This document shows, in pieces, positions 1-12,958 of a DNA stretch of 64,000 bases (positions are counted from its first letter, which is position 1; the number at the start of each line of letters is the position of its first letter). The notes under the pieces are model-generated. The model was not told the DNA's origin, ran no database searches, and worked only from the letters and a program-made list of their open reading frames with translations. A program made the translations under genes and the position numbers. This DNA is from Puffinus mauretanicus (Eukaryota; Chordata; Aves; Procellariiformes; Procellariidae): assembly GCA_023333565.1 (NCBI GenBank), contig JAJKFH010004053.1, positions 2,356,001 to 2,420,000 on the forward strand, read 5' to 3'.

Positions 1-3000
1 CAGCATGAATTCTTTTTGAAATTGCAAAATGTTTCATTAAGCTGAAAAGTATTTTCATACTGGTTCCAGCATCAAATTTATGCTGTGGACATCAGCTGTT
101 GTTGATATTTATTTTCTGGTATTCCATAATGCTTTTATTTTTTGAAAATGTAATAACAAGAATATAAGTACAACTTTTTTTCCCCCATTATTTCCTCTTG
201 TATTTCATGAAAACAAAGTTGGGTTTTTTTTCTAAAGATCTATCAGGTTGGTAGCTTCTTTAGTCTGTCCAATGGCTATTTCTATCTAAGGGCTCCATCA
301 CCTTCCTCCTCACAGTACTGAGCCTGCTAATGAACTGCCAAATTTACTCCCCTCCCCTAATAATGTAGAGTAAATGCAGAGAGAATTCTGACGTTTTGGG
401 GCAACCTTCGCTTCATCTGGTGTTCCCAGATTGCTTCTTTTATTTCTAGTAACTGAGAACACGATGCAATTTTTCTTACTAATTTAAAGGAAGGCAACAA
501 CAGAAGGCTAACTTTTCAGCTTGGTATTCAGTATGAATGACATGAAACTGCTCTGTCCTGGAAGCCACTACAGCAATGGAGTGTCTTAATTCATCCCACA
601 TATTTTTCCTCTGGAAGAGAGTAAGTCATTGCAGCCTTTTAACAATGCAGCTCAGTACTCTTTATTAAAGGACTTAGACAACTGACTGTCTTTTTCTTGT
701 CCATAGCCTTTTTTTTTCCCTGGGGAAATAGGATGTTCCTGAAAGGGAAGGACTAACAGCTTTGATTCACACGAAATGAATACAAGGATACCTGCAAACT
801 TTCACGGCACTGCTTCACTGTGCTCTCTTCTGCCCTTACAGAATTTCTGTTCTAATTGCATCTAATTCTGGCATAATATTTTGTGGTATTAGGACATAGC
901 GTGACACACATGCATGCTCTGTTGACTTATTTATGTCCATCTTCAACATTTCTTAACATAATGTCTCTTAGTTGCAGAACAGTCTCTCAGATTCTGAATA
1001 AAAATAATCTCCCAAACCCTGAGAAACATTGGTGCAGCAGCATGATTTCCTATGACATTTCTTTGATTTTTGTAGAATTCTATAACCTTTCCTGAGCAAT
1101 ATTATAGAAGCCCAATATCTTGCCATGTAAAATGGACTGAATGAATGATGAAGGATAAAAAAAAAAAAGGTGGAAAACATCTCATGTTGACGCAGGCCAT
1201 CCTAATAGCTTCTTGCACAGTTTCTACTCTTTTTCCATTTTTTGCAGGGTATAAAGTATGCAATGAATTCTGGATTCCTAAAGCTGAATGTACTCCCACA
1301 AATTGTTTTAGAAAAAAAATAATTATTTAAAGGACCTGGAGGTAGACAAATAGAAAAATGGGGGTAGGGAAAAAGGAGAAGCAATTGACATGCTTTTCCT
1401 TACAATACCGTTTCAGACCCTTATAGTCTGATGAATTTTAGGATGTTTGCAATATTTTTGCTGAAAAATACCTTCAAATATAGATGCGGTGTTGTTGATT
1501 TCTACACAAAACCCCAAAATTTTTACTACATATTCTGCTATGCTGTCCCAATTTATGTCTCAAAAGGACTGCTGTTGAGCATAATGCTGAGTATAAAGTT
1601 CCCTAAAAAATCCCCAATCGTCTATTTTTGGATAGGTTTTCTTAAGTATTCAAAACTTGGCATCTTCCATAAGAATGATGCAATACTTTACTTTACTGTG
1701 CAGTTTGATACAGTGACATTGGGGCAACCCCTTTGCTGCCTTCCCAGGGCACCATCCCTGCAGCCAGAGAGGCATCCTTCCTGGTGATGGAGTTGCTGCG
1801 GTTTGAAGAAGCCGCCCTTCTCCTGCTGCCACCTTGCGATCCTCTCCTTCCTTCTGCAACCTGGGGCCTGGCTGAGTGTTTTATACCTGATGTTAATTAG
1901 GTTTGATTATATCTAAGTTCATTTCCCTTTGCTTCTCTGACTATTTTTGTGCCTTTATTTACCTTCTCTAACCTCTGCACATGAGAGACCCCCTCACTGT
2001 GTATGCAACAAGCAATCATTCACTTCCAAACTGACCACAGAATAACTTATTTTACTCAAAATTACAAAGCTGTTCTCTTTGGCTATACCATCCACTCTTA
2101 GATTTGCATGTGCTTCCTAGTCATTTGCATTGAATCTGCTGATATTAGACTGTATGTTCGCTAAAGCAGGGCTTTTGTTTCCCTGGCTGGTTTTAATTTG
2201 AATCTGAATATGATGGTTGGAAATCACAGGTAGTTTAACTTGGGGACTTTTTGATCCTCTGGCTGAAGTTTCAGGTTGTTTCTTTTCTCTTAGAGGTTTT
2301 TGTAAAAGTTTCGGGAACAGAATCTTGAGACTGTCCTAGACACGCTCAGGATACAGTAATGAGAAATGCACTGTGAGCCCAGAATCCTAAATTAGGGACT
2401 GGGTACTGACCCTGAACAATTTCAATAGCTTGATATGACACAGGAGTTATATTTTAAAAAAGATTTTGGTGGTAATCTGCACCCACAAAAGATATTCTTT
2501 TTTTATTCCTACTGGAAAGGAGAAAAATGACAGCATTAGTCAGATTCTACAGACTATTATATTCAAAACTCCTTTTTCTTTGGGGAAGGCAAGGAATTGT
2601 GAATGGTTTTTGATTAGCCTCATTTATAATTTTTGCATTTGATGTCACTGATGCAAAAGTAGCAGCTTTGAATCCTTAGCATGACACACACTTCTTGCAA
2701 ATCAGAAAAGAAAATAAAACCAGACAAAAGGAAAGTACCAGTGAAAGGGCGAAAAGTACTACTGCTATTATCACATAGAGAAAGAGGATAAACTGACAGC
2801 GACCACATACATTTTTCCATAGCAGACCAGGTCATGCAGCTTCTGCTCAAGAGATGTCATGTCCCTATGTGGAAAGGCAAATAATCTTAAAAGTCATCTG
2901 CCATGTCTGCCAGAGATCTGGAAGTGGGATTGCTTCATATCTCTCTTTTAACTTTAAATATTCTTTTAATGAGCATTTTAACTGAATGCTAGCTAAAGGT

Positions 3001-6000
3001 ATTCAGGTGTATATTCAGGCAGGAATATCGAGGTTCTCTTTTTATTCCCACTAGTATTTTCCTCATATTTAGTATCCAGTAGATCTTTAAGGAGTGCTTG
3101 GGAGGTTAGCAGGTAAGTATAAGACTCTGCCGACTGAGGCCAAAAGGGTACATGCATTGTCATGTTAAACCAAAGTCTTAAAAATAACAGTCCTGTCACT
3201 TGACACATTTTAAAAGTTCTCAGGAGAAAAATTCTAGCAAATTACTTAAAATTTTACTTTTATGCTGTAGATTTTTAGACTATTAAAAGTAAATGGTGGT
3301 AACTTTCTGAAACTTTCCCTATAATGCACAGAAGGGGGGTTACTAAGATGACTTTGATTACTCTGGGACTTTTTTAAACCAAATGGCATTTTACCATTTT
3401 ACACAACTTAACTGCACCACAGAGAAAACAGTAGCCGGCCAGTGTGTGTTTTACATGAAGATAATAGATAAAGATCTGTGATTAAGGTGGACTTGTATTA
3501 TAAACTCTATTATGGACTGGGCTGCTCAAATTAAGCTGCAGTCCATGACAGCTCTCAGTCCCTTTAAACGAACTTTGTGGAGGCTATGGAGATCAGCCAA
3601 ACTTTTTCCTAGAAAGTATCCTGGATAGCAGGTACTGATCCTAGATATGAAGTCTGAGCCTATTCCAAACTCTGGTCAGTACGTTGGTCTCTGAGACATT
3701 AAATCTTCAAAGACATGGGTTGTGGTTCCTGACCAATTCCAGTAAAGGGAATAAACCACCAAAGGAAGTGCTGGACTCCTGGAATAAGGACTTCTGAACT
3801 GTCCTTAGCTGAAAAGGCAACTTGTGAGAGTTTCACATGAGATTGTCATAGATCAGTTTACCCTGTGGATTATACAGTGCTGTGTGGCTGTTTCAGCAAC
3901 AGTATGGAGACTGCGTAGCAGCACTGGAAAGTACAGTGGAAACCTTTTTTTCCTGATGCGGTTCAGGCCATATCATACAGATTGACCTCAAGCTCTCTGG
4001 AGCAAAGCTCTTTGCACTTCAGTGTCTTTCCAGCATGGCAGGGAGTGCTGTAGCCCACTGATATATTCACTTGAAATGCAGCTATCTCATTCCTTCTGTA
4101 GGCATTAGCTGGGAAAGGTGACATGGAAGGAGAAGATGCAATAACTTTAATGAATGCTTTCTCAGACAGAAAGGTTCTCAGGCCAGAAGTGATCATTATG
4201 GTAATCTATTCTGAACTTCTGTAAAGCACAGGACACAGTATTTCATTCAGAGAATCCTGCAATAAGACCAATACTTAACAATAGCTTCAATGAAATGACA
4301 AAACTTAGAATTTCTTAAGGATATTCAACTCTCTAAGCTCAGAATAAGCACATATAAGATCCTCAAAGTGTGCTGTTATATTTTAGCAACAGATTTTCCT
4401 TTTATGTTCTAATTGAAGCTGGCATAGGCTGCTGGCACTTTGAATAGCATTGCCTTCCATATCATTCAAGCCTGGCACAGAAAAATGCCATTCTCTTCTT
4501 TCTCATTTTAGTCAGTTTTTAGAATATTTTTCTTCAATAGATAATAAATAATGTGCATACATTTAATAAGAATTATGTCCCAAACAGGTGCAAATAATAG
4601 CTAATTAAAACAATCCTTTTGCTGTTCTCAGCAGTCAAGTCAGTACTCGCCCACATGAAGTCCAGCAGAAAGTAAGGGTGGACATTCATATTTCTGGCAG
4701 GGATAGCACACCTTGTTAACCTAAGTCTGGACAAAATGAAAATATAATACATGTTGCTTTTTACGATATTGACTTTTAGAAAGGCAAGTTTCACTGATAA
4801 TTCTTTTGTTTCAGTTCAGGAGACTTGTATCACATTTCTCATTTGAGAAGTAAGATTCTTTGTCATGGTTTGGATCTTTCCATTCCCTGAGTCATGACTG
4901 ACTTCAATCTCTGGAAGAATTGTTTCAAATTAACTTGACATTGAAGTCCTTTGTCTTTACAAATATAAAATTCCCTTCCTTCCTCTTACATCAAGTATCT
5001 GCCCAGAGAGCATTTGCCATTTGGGTTTTGTGGGTAGGATACAACATATGTGCAATTAATTGGCTGCTTTTGTCAAAAGAAGAATATTTAATCATAAAGG
5101 CAAAAGGCTTTTGTTCTCTGTAGAGAACAAGTTGTGCTAAATGAAGCTGCCCCTTCCCTTACCACATCATATACCAGCTTAAGTTGTGTCTTTCTTTATT
5201 AATAGAATAGTAATTAAGGTGAAAAACAGTGAGTTTTAGAATTATCCAAGAAAGGAAAATGACCTCTATAATACTGTATTGCATTATACTACATTTGCTC
5301 TACATTACATACGTCATTCTCATTTTCATCTGGACTTTTTTATGACTTGCCCCTCCCCAGATCTCTCAAATTACGTACTTCATGGGTTATGTTCTGTTAA
5401 CCTCTCTGTTCTCCCTACAAGTGTAATTCTAAATCTATCCACATAAGTAGACATATTCTGTTGACTTGAAGCACTCTGTATTGCCCTTTCAACCCTTAGC
5501 CTTCTTTTTTTGCTGCCCTTGTTGGCTTTGAGCATCCTCCTTCTTCACCTTGACTTTATGACCTTATGGTCTTTCAAATCCTTGTCTTTAAACAAAACAC
5601 TATTTTTTTCCCATTTTGTAGTTTACGTTTTAGGTTTCTTCTAGAAACTCAATGTTCTGTCTTCATTGGTGAAGTTCTTGTAAAAGTAATTTTTTATTTT
5701 GCACATTTTTATTGTTGTGCTTGGCCATTCTATTTGTATCATATGATGAACTAGACTCTCAAAACAGGTGCCTAAATGCTTACTCCTCAGAAAAGCATGA
5801 ACCTAAATAGCACAGCCTCATGTTCAAAATGAAAAGTCACCTGCAACTTACTCTGCTCTCAGTGACAGTACTGGGCTTCAGATATTGGGCTTTGGTGTTT
5901 GTACACCGAAGACAAGATTCACCTCACCAACATTCAGCTAAAAGTCATGTGTCCAGATTAAGCCAGTCATCTAACCTCCATCTATGGTCATTAAAGAGAG

Positions 6001-7200
6001 TAGATGATTGCTTCATCCTAAAATAGATGGTAACTGAGAGAAGTTGTGTCTTCTTTCCTCTAGCGAGAACAATTGGAAGACATGGGTGTTTAGTTGAAAT
6101 GAGACGTTTACTTGTTAGCAAAACTAAGTGAAAGGAATCCCATTGCTGGTGCAGAAAAAAAGAAAACATTTCACTTAATTATAATTATTAACCTAAGCTG
6201 ATTTGCACAATTGTCTTCTTCAGAATTTCTCCTAGTCTACCAGACATATCCAAATGAATATTAATGTCAATACTTCAGCTAGCATATATCACCTTCTCCA
6301 TGCAAAACAAATATTCTTACTAAATGAACAGAACTATTTCACAATGTATATCTTGAAGTTTTTTTATGCTCCATGATAGTCAGTAATGCAAGTTTAAGAG
6401 CAGATCTTCATAGAAAAAATATCCTTGGCATCCCCTCTGCCTCATGCAAGAGTTCAATAGCATCCTTTTCTATAGTCTGAGCATTCTTGAATAGTCATAA
6501 ACAAATCCATAACAGACCTTGCAAAGCAGCATGTGTACATGAAAGTGGGTCCAGTTTATTTCACATAGTTAGCAGAGTTATTGAAATCTTGTTCAGCATA
6601 CATAGTTTGGTCAATTTTTGCAAAGAGCAAAACACCCATAGGTTTTTCTGATATACATTACTGAAGAGTATTTTAAGCACAAAAATTCTGTGAATATTTG
6701 TATAATGAGGGTGAGTATACTGCTGGTAATTTGAAGATGAGGAACTGTTAGTGAAACCTGATTTTCAAGGGTCAAATTCAAGGATGCTCTGCATTGTTTT
6801 CCACATGTGCCCCTTGTAGAATTGTGACTTCACTGCTGAGAAGGCTGCATTTGAAATGCATGAGAGACATCTGTAATACCTCCCATACTAATCCTGATAA
6901 ACAGGCTTCTCACCCTGACAGATAAATAGATAAACAGAATAACAAGCTAACATGATCGTTTTGGATCATAGTAACTTCTTTTTATCTAAAAAAACAATAA
7001 CAATATCTGATGCTCATAACATCAAGGATTTATCATGGAAATAAGAGACTAGAACTAAAATTAAAAGAGAGATAATATACTCAGAAATACAATGCAAAAG
7101 ATAAATAATCTTTAAAGATTCTCAATATTTTGAGGACACAAATTGGCATTTAACTCTTTGATTGCTAGAAACAACAAGAGAAAGTTGTACTTCTATGCAC
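1..7200. other. AT-rich non-coding DNA, nothing recognised
   Basis: I see no gene, repeat family or RNA here that I can name. Short open frames on both strands have no coding-like composition. The sequence has homopolymer runs (A12 near 1,159) and one GC-richer, pyrimidine-biased patch at about 1,715-1,865. One weak splice-like pair sits near 4,814-4,848 (TTTCAG acceptor, GTAAGA donor around a 35-base open stretch), too short to call. Confidence 0.6.
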
Positions 7201-7650
7201 CCTGCTAGGAGGTTTCCATATTTAAAAGTTGGGCGGCCAGAGGTAGGGATACTGGGAGGATTGAAATCCTGCAGTCCCCTTCATTGACAATGACTAATAT
7301 TGTGCATACCCTAGCATACAAAGTTGGGCAATGCTTGTGCCCAGACTTCCATGAGGTGTACAGCTGCACCCAGGTTTGAATGGTAAAGCTTAAGGGAGCC
7401 CCACAGCCCCTGCAGCTCACCACTGAATTGAGCTCCCAGGTTGTGCAAGAAAGCTGGGTTCGGAGTTGGTCTTGGAGGGCCAGACTCAGGGGCCAGAGGT
7501 GCAGTTGGCAAGATGATGGAAGCCTGTGTTTAACACCTCAGTCTGGCAATATCAAAAACTCTACATGGAAAAGTAAATAAACCCCATTTTACCCAATTCT
7601 GTGTGGCTCCACTGATGCAGCTGAAGCAAGTGGGTGGAACAGGAAGGCTG
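7201..7650. other. GC-richer unclassified block, possibly an old LTR
   Basis: This stretch is clearly richer in G and C than its surroundings and contains overlapping short frames on both strands. Towards its right end an AATAAA lies at about 7,577, followed by a GTGTGGCTCC stretch, an arrangement seen at the R/U5 end of LTRs. I found no TG...CA termini, target duplication or second copy in this window. The LTR reading is only a suggestion; it could equally be a host non-coding element. Confidence 0.2.
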
Positions 7651-9804
7651 AAGGACTGGGGCTTTTGTTAATATATCTAAGAAAGACTAAAAAGATGGCT
7701 GGAAGGAATAACTCCTCAGAAAAAAAAATAGCTCATGTTGTATATAGAGCAGTCACAGGTTGTTTTGCCTTGGTCTGAAACTGTAGGAACTCTGGGACTG
7801 GATTTTAAAAGTTTCCCAACTTTAAGAGATCTGTCTATGACACAAAATACTTTGGCTAGAGAAATGGTGGATTTGATAGCAAATGCTCTGTGATACTCAA
7901 TGGAATACCTATCTTGGCCAACAGCCTCAGATTTGAAGATTAAATAATGCTGATCACCTCTCCGGAGTGATTTGACAATTTATCTTAGTTAATTGGGCTT
8001 CAGTTAAGGTTGAAGGATTTAGCTTGGCCTACCGCCTATCTAGATCAGAGAAGCCAAAAAAATATTATTTAAAAATAAATGTACAGACTCCAATTTAGCT
8101 TTTGTGGAGGTCACACATGATTTGTTTTGACTTAGCTTTAGTTTCTCACAATTTTGCTCTAAAAAATGATGTAATAATAACATTCAAACTTTCACAGAGA
8201 AACTTTTAAAAGAGCCATCTAGACATTCTCTGTTAGTTTTGGAAGATGACCTGAATGTTTGGGAATATTTTATATAAATAAAATAGCACTTTCCCCCTTG
8301 TTCCAAAGGTGTTCCAAAGGAAATTTTATATGTTTGCATATTTTTTAAATTTTACTTACAATTAATATATCCTTGAACATACACTCGAACATACACTTTA
8401 ATCCAAACCCTCCTTCCTTCCCTTCTCTTTCCATTACTCCTTCCACTGTTTCACAACATAAACAATAACAACAAAAATGAAAACTAGTTTGCTTTACTGG
8501 TCTCTCTGTTTCTTTCAATGGTGATGTTTAAAATCTGTAAGCAAATTAAGAAACCCTTATGAAGATGTAGACTAGTGCTTCCCAAGATGATCTGCAGAAC
8601 TCTATTAATTACAGAAGGTTTCCAGCTAAGAGTTTGGTGGTAAAGGTGAACGACGATCTGCAGGAATTTTTATGATTAAGAAGTTTGGGAAGGACTTTTT
8701 TGAAAAATATGTGTAACTTAATGGCTGGTCAATCTTTGTCTGTCAAAATTGTTTTGCAATGGAAAATGGGTTTTGGAAATGACTTGAATTTGTGCTTACT
8801 GCAGGAAATTACAACTTTGCCTTGTGGGACTTGTACTGTGGCTTTGCAGCCTTGTCCAGACTCCTCTGCCAGGCTTCATATCTGTAACGCTAATTTGGGA
8901 CACCTTTGGCCTTCTGCTGAGGAAAACTGAGTGCTTATGAATTACAGCATGTCCAGCTGAACCACTGGGTGCTCAGACGCCAAGCTCTTCCAGATATGAC
9001 CTGTAGAAAAACAGGAGCTTAAGGTTAGATTTTTAAAGCTAAAAGTACTTAAAATGTTCTTATCATCGACTTTCAAACATTGCATTGACTTTCAAATTCA
9101 TATTTAGGTACTGAAATTAATGATGTGATTTTCAGAGCTCTTTCTTTGACCTATACTGCAGCTGCTTATTGCTCAGCCCTTTTGAAAAATGAAGCTCTTT
9201 ATTTAGATCCTAAGGGTAGGTTTAAGACCCCAGATTATTCTCTTCTTTCTGGTATCGGCTTAACTCTGTCATTATATTAATTGCCAGGTGTCGGGCTGAA
9301 AAGGTATATCACAACTTTGGAACAAGGGGAAAAGCAGTATTTCAGAGGGAGATTAAATAATTTTTAAAGATTTATTGTGAGTGATTATATTGTAAGATCA
9401 TGCATTCACCTAGGCAGTTTTCTGTATATCTGTCAGAGGACGAAGTCAAATATAGATTGGAAAAACAAATGTGCTTTTTCTGAGGAGTTAAAAGAGATTT
9501 AGAGAGCGCAGCATGATGAATCCAGGTTTTCCTCCTGCAGCTGAAATCCTCACCGCTCTTGGCTTCCTAGCAACAGTGCCTTCCTAACTCATGACTGGAG
9601 TCAGTACAGACATAAATCAGTCTGTCATTCGTCATTTAATTGATCAATCTATTGGCACTCCTTATGAGAACTGATCTATATCTTTTAGCAAAGATATACA
9701 ATGGCAGCAGCGAGTACCAACATCATGCAAACAATATAGAAAACGACATTTTTGGTTATGATTTGTCTGTCCTGTCCTGTTCTCTCTCTCTCTGCCTCCC
9801 TCAG
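7651..9804. other. AT-rich non-coding DNA before the exon candidate
   Basis: No recognised repeat. A second acceptor-like site (polypyrimidine then CAG at 9,538-9,540) is followed by 14 open codons and a TAA. It is recorded only as a weak companion to the candidate exon at 9,805. A TC-dinucleotide run at about 9,780-9,793 forms part of that exon's polypyrimidine tract. Confidence 0.5.
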
Positions 9805-9930
9805 AATATCTTGAATGATTCAGAGGCTATGGATATCATCCAGCATGTCAAAAACATCCCTCATCTGAAAGACAAAATGCAAAGGGAAAAGCCCTCTTTC
9901 AGCTCACTGCTGTCCTCCTTGTCTTCTTAG
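9805..9930 (+). CDS. candidate terminal coding exon, protein not recognised
   Basis: Seen: a strong acceptor (long TC-rich tract, then CCTCAG ending at 9,804) followed by 41 open codons and a TAG at 9,928-9,930. Only one frame is open: the other two hit stops within the first few codons, so the intron would be phase 0. The predicted tail begins NILNDSEAMDIIQHVKN and ends in a serine/leucine-rich run (FSSLLSSLSS). The charged, amphipathic character and mixed codon use look like a real C-terminus rather than low-complexity DNA. No signal peptide or membrane segment is visible. I do not recognise the family, and no upstream exon with a matching phase was found. A chance open stretch behind a pyrimidine tract remains possible. 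Confidence 0.38.
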   Translation, partial: NILNDSEAMDIIQHVKNIPHLKDKMQREKPSFSSLLSSLSS

Positions 9931-12435
9931 GACACTTCATTGTACCCCCCCCACTATTAATGACTACGTGCTCTCACCCTCACACAGAGTGCCTTAGAAA
10001 CCTGGTTTTCCGCCCCCTAGGTCTTACTGACTAATATCCTTTCTCTCTCCCTTCAAATTGCCCAACTCAGGCAAGCAATTCATTATGGCTAGGTTTCCAG
10101 AATAACTCTTCAGGTGCAGATTTACTGGGAGGAAACTGTATTTCTCCTACATCTACTTCAGTTTCCCTTTCACTTTACTGATGCAACACTGAACACTCCC
10201 ATGACCCCAGATGTCTGGGATATTAGCTTCTCTCTGATTTTTGAGTACAGGAAGGTGATATGAGCTGCCTTCTTCTCTCTCTTGTCACCTTCACAACTGC
10301 ACTCTCCACTGTCTTTCTAGTCTGATTAGGGGGATTCAAAAATCCAATTAATTTTTAAGGTGCAATTGGATTAGTTCATTGAGATGGATCATACGAGGAA
10401 GCAATCTAGTACATTAGACTGATGAACTGATGATGAACTTGGTCACAGAGATGCTTTCCTAAAGTGTATGCTTGTACAAGTTTGAGCTGGCCATTGCTAC
10501 ATTCTTCAGTCCATTTTTTTAAATGAAAGCAAAAAATTATTATTGTTAAATCCACCTTGCTTTCCACTGATCAAATTCTAAGTCAGCCTAACCTCACATT
10601 CAACTTTCTTGTCCACCCCTGTCTGCCCTTGAGAGTTCTTATCTTTTATGTGTCCTTCAGACTGTAATATCTTCAGGTCAAGGACCTTGTCCTCATATGT
10701 TTTTGCTTCTCCATTCAGAAATGTTCATATTTGTATAGAATAATCTCTATTGCCTTTCAGATTCATGCACAATTCAGAAAGCTGCACACAGCTGAACAAA
10801 AAAAAAAATTATTTGGGGATAAGGCAGATGTTTTCCTTCTTGTGGGCATTTTTAGCAGTTACTAGCATACAGTTTAGTTTACAAAAGCCTCTTCTAACTC
10901 TGAGAAGTGATAAATCCCCCTGGCTGATGTTAGGGATAGAGATAAATATGAAAGTGGTTAAGTGAAGAATAACATACAGCATGGCTTGATGTCTTCTCAG
11001 GGAAGTGGGTTTAGAATATTATTTCTGCAAGTGACTTTACCTTCTCTATTGTTCTCAGTTCCATTCTCACAACCAAGAGTGGTAACAGGATTTCCACCTT
11101 AGGGCATTTAAGTTGCATGCTAATCAATCCCTTTAAGATCTGTACATGAGGCTATATAGGAGTGAATCTTATCCATGGTTAGGTTTTGATAACATATTTG
11201 TATAAGATGAATAATTTTAGCTTTGCTTAGCACTGGCACAGGAATTTTAAGCTTCCTGGTTTTTTGTAGAACTACTTGCAGGATGACTTCACAGCATGAC
11301 AGATATGACAATTTGTCATATATGTTCAATGCTCATGCCTCAGTTTCTGTACTTTTAAGAATTTTGTCTTCAGGTAGAGGGCACAGTTCAACTGCATATG
11401 CATAGCTCTTGAGAATAGAGATCTCAATCCAATATCTGTTGGAAAAACCTGTTATCAGTTGGGATGGTTGGGGAAGGTCTGGAAGATGGGTATCACCATT
11501 TCATCTACAAACGCCAAAGAAACAGGGTTTAATGCTGAATGGCAGGAGTGGCTGTCAGACTACAGAGCGCCCCAGAGTCCAGCTTGGAGGGAAATCCATG
11601 TGAGCTATGTCATTGGTTCATGACATGGCTTAAACTATAGGAACTTGATTGTTTCTACGAGATATGATTTTTGTCTTTCATGATATTGTGTTCATGAGAT
11701 TTTACTACTTTAAAAAAATTATATTTTTGAAGAGTCATAATGGGGAGTTTCCACTCATGGGAGTTAAAAAGTTAGCTATGCAAGTAGGATCTTACTGAAG
11801 CCATGGAGACTGCTTGCAGTAAGGAGGGTTCCCCAGCAGAATTTAATACGCTATAAGTAGTTGCTGAATGAATAACAATTCCAAATGCTGAATAAATATC
11901 CTGCAGTTTACATCTCAGCTTTTCCATGCTATTCTGATACTGCCCATGATGTTGCAGCTTTCATGACAGGATTCTAATGAAAGTTTAAACTTTTTTTCTT
12001 TACAAAACAGAATCATGTTAGTATGAATGAAGGTCCAGAATCATTCATTACTTTTGCTTTTATTGATTTTATGGAGACAGATTTGTGACCTTGGGTTTTT
12101 TACTTTTTTTCTGAGTGAAAAAGCTATATGTATAAAAGAGTAAAGAGCTCAAAATGCCAAAAAAGTTTTCTCAAGCCATCAGTCAGAGAAAACGTACAGC
12201 AAACTCAATTTGTTACAATGCAGCAATGTCAAAACAGAAGTCAGTTTATTCACAATTTAAATACATTACATGAATTTAGAGTTCCAACTAATAAATAAAA
12301 TGATTGTTGTTTTCATTAAAGTAGCAGTGCAAAAAGTCCAAAGATTTGACATCAAGTCTGAATACCATGTGATGCTCTAGAGAGAGATGAAAACAACCCA
12401 GCTAGCTGCAAAGATTACTATCTATTGCAGAGATG
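9931..12435. other. non-coding DNA, possible 3' UTR then intergenic
   Basis: If the exon ending at 9,930 is real, its 3' UTR starts here, but the first clear AATAAA I noticed is near 11,890, so no convincing nearby polyadenylation site supports it. A run of eight C lies near 9,945 and a run of A near 10,800. No repeat family recognised. Confidence 0.5.
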
Positions 12436-12440
12436 ACCTC
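12436..12440. repeat. 5' target-site duplication of the solo LTR
   Basis: The five bases ACCTC lie directly before the LTR's TG and are repeated exactly at 12,959-12,963, directly after its CA. A 5-base duplication is the usual size for ERVL-type integrases and fixes both ends of the element. Confidence 0.85.
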
Positions 12441-12570
12441 TGTCTTGGTTTTAGCTGGGATAGAGTTAAACTTCTTCCTAGTGCTGTGTTTTGGGTTTAG
12501 TATGAGGAGAATGTTGATAACACACTGATGTTTTCAGTTATTGCTAAGTGCCCTCCTAGTCAAGGACAGC

Positions 12571-12595
12571 TCCCATGCTCTACCGACTGAGCTAG
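12571..12595 (-). other. 25-base match to the 5' half of tRNA-Lys(CTT), antisense within the LTR
   Basis: Read on the minus strand, these 25 bases equal vertebrate tRNA-Lys(CUU) from about position 7 to 31, as I remember it: the D-arm core TAGCTCAGTCGGTAGAGC followed by ATGGGA. The match stops abruptly on both sides; there is no acceptor stem, anticodon or T-arm, so this is not a tRNA gene. It includes the pol III A-box but there is no B-box. It may be an ancestral part of this LTR family or a chance identity. Confidence 0.6.
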
Positions 12596-12665
12596 GTACA
12601 CAAGATGGGAGGAAACATAGCCAGGACAGCCAGCCCAGCTGGCCAAAGGGGTATTCCATACCATG

Positions 12666-12825
12666 TGACATCATGCTCAGTATACGAATGGTAGGCGTGA
12701 TCCAGGAAGTAGCGATCGCTACTTGGTTATCGGTCAGCGCGGGTGGTGAGCAATTGCATTGTGCATCACTCATTTTTTATATTCTACCATTATTATTTTT
12801 TTTTTCCCTTCTCTGTTCTATTAAA
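12666..12825 (+). promoter_or_regulatory. LTR promoter and poly(A) signals (decayed)
   Basis: Within the solo LTR a CRE/AP-1-like TGACATCA lies at 12,666-12,673, a degraded TATA region (AGTATACGAA) near 12,680, and an ATTAAA polyadenylation signal at 12,820-12,825 followed by a T/C-rich stretch. The order upstream element, TATA, poly(A) signal is that of U3-R in LTRs. Whether it still drives transcription cannot be seen. Confidence 0.5.
12707..12724. repeat. 18-bp perfect palindrome at the presumed LTR start site
   Basis: AAGTAGCG followed by its exact reverse complement, centred on ATCG, gives an 18-base perfect palindrome containing GCGATCGC. It lies about 30 bases after the degraded TATA region, where transcription would begin. 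It could be a dimeric protein site or an RNA hairpin at the 5' end of R. Confidence 0.75.
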
Positions 12826-12958
12826 CTGTCTTTATCTCAACCCACGAGTTTTACTCACTCTTACCCTTCTGATTGTCTCCCCACCCCACTGGGGGCGGGG
12901 GGAGGAGTGAGCGAGTGGCTGCATGATATTTGGCTGTCTTCCAGGTTAAACCATGACA

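Larger units (their letters stand above)
12441..12958 (+). mobile_element. solo LTR of an avian ERVL-type endogenous retrovirus
   Basis: The element is 518 bp, opens with TGTCTTGG and closes with CCATGACA (imperfect inverted termini, TG...CA), and is flanked by a perfect 5-base duplication (ACCTC). Orientation is + because a degraded TATA region (about 12,680), an ATTAAA signal (12,820-12,825) and the typical internal order read that way. No internal retroviral sequence or second LTR is present, so this is a solo LTR left by recombination between the two LTRs of a provirus. Its first ~150 bp closely match, inverted, the fragment at 37,378-37,538. Family assignment to ERVL (class III) rests on the 5-base duplication and on my recognition of the LTR as one common in birds. 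The 141-codon open frame across it has no protein meaning. Confidence 0.88.

Noticed and set aside
12571..12595. functional tRNA-Lys gene
   Set aside because: Only the D-arm region matches; acceptor stem, anticodon loop and T-arm with B-box are absent.
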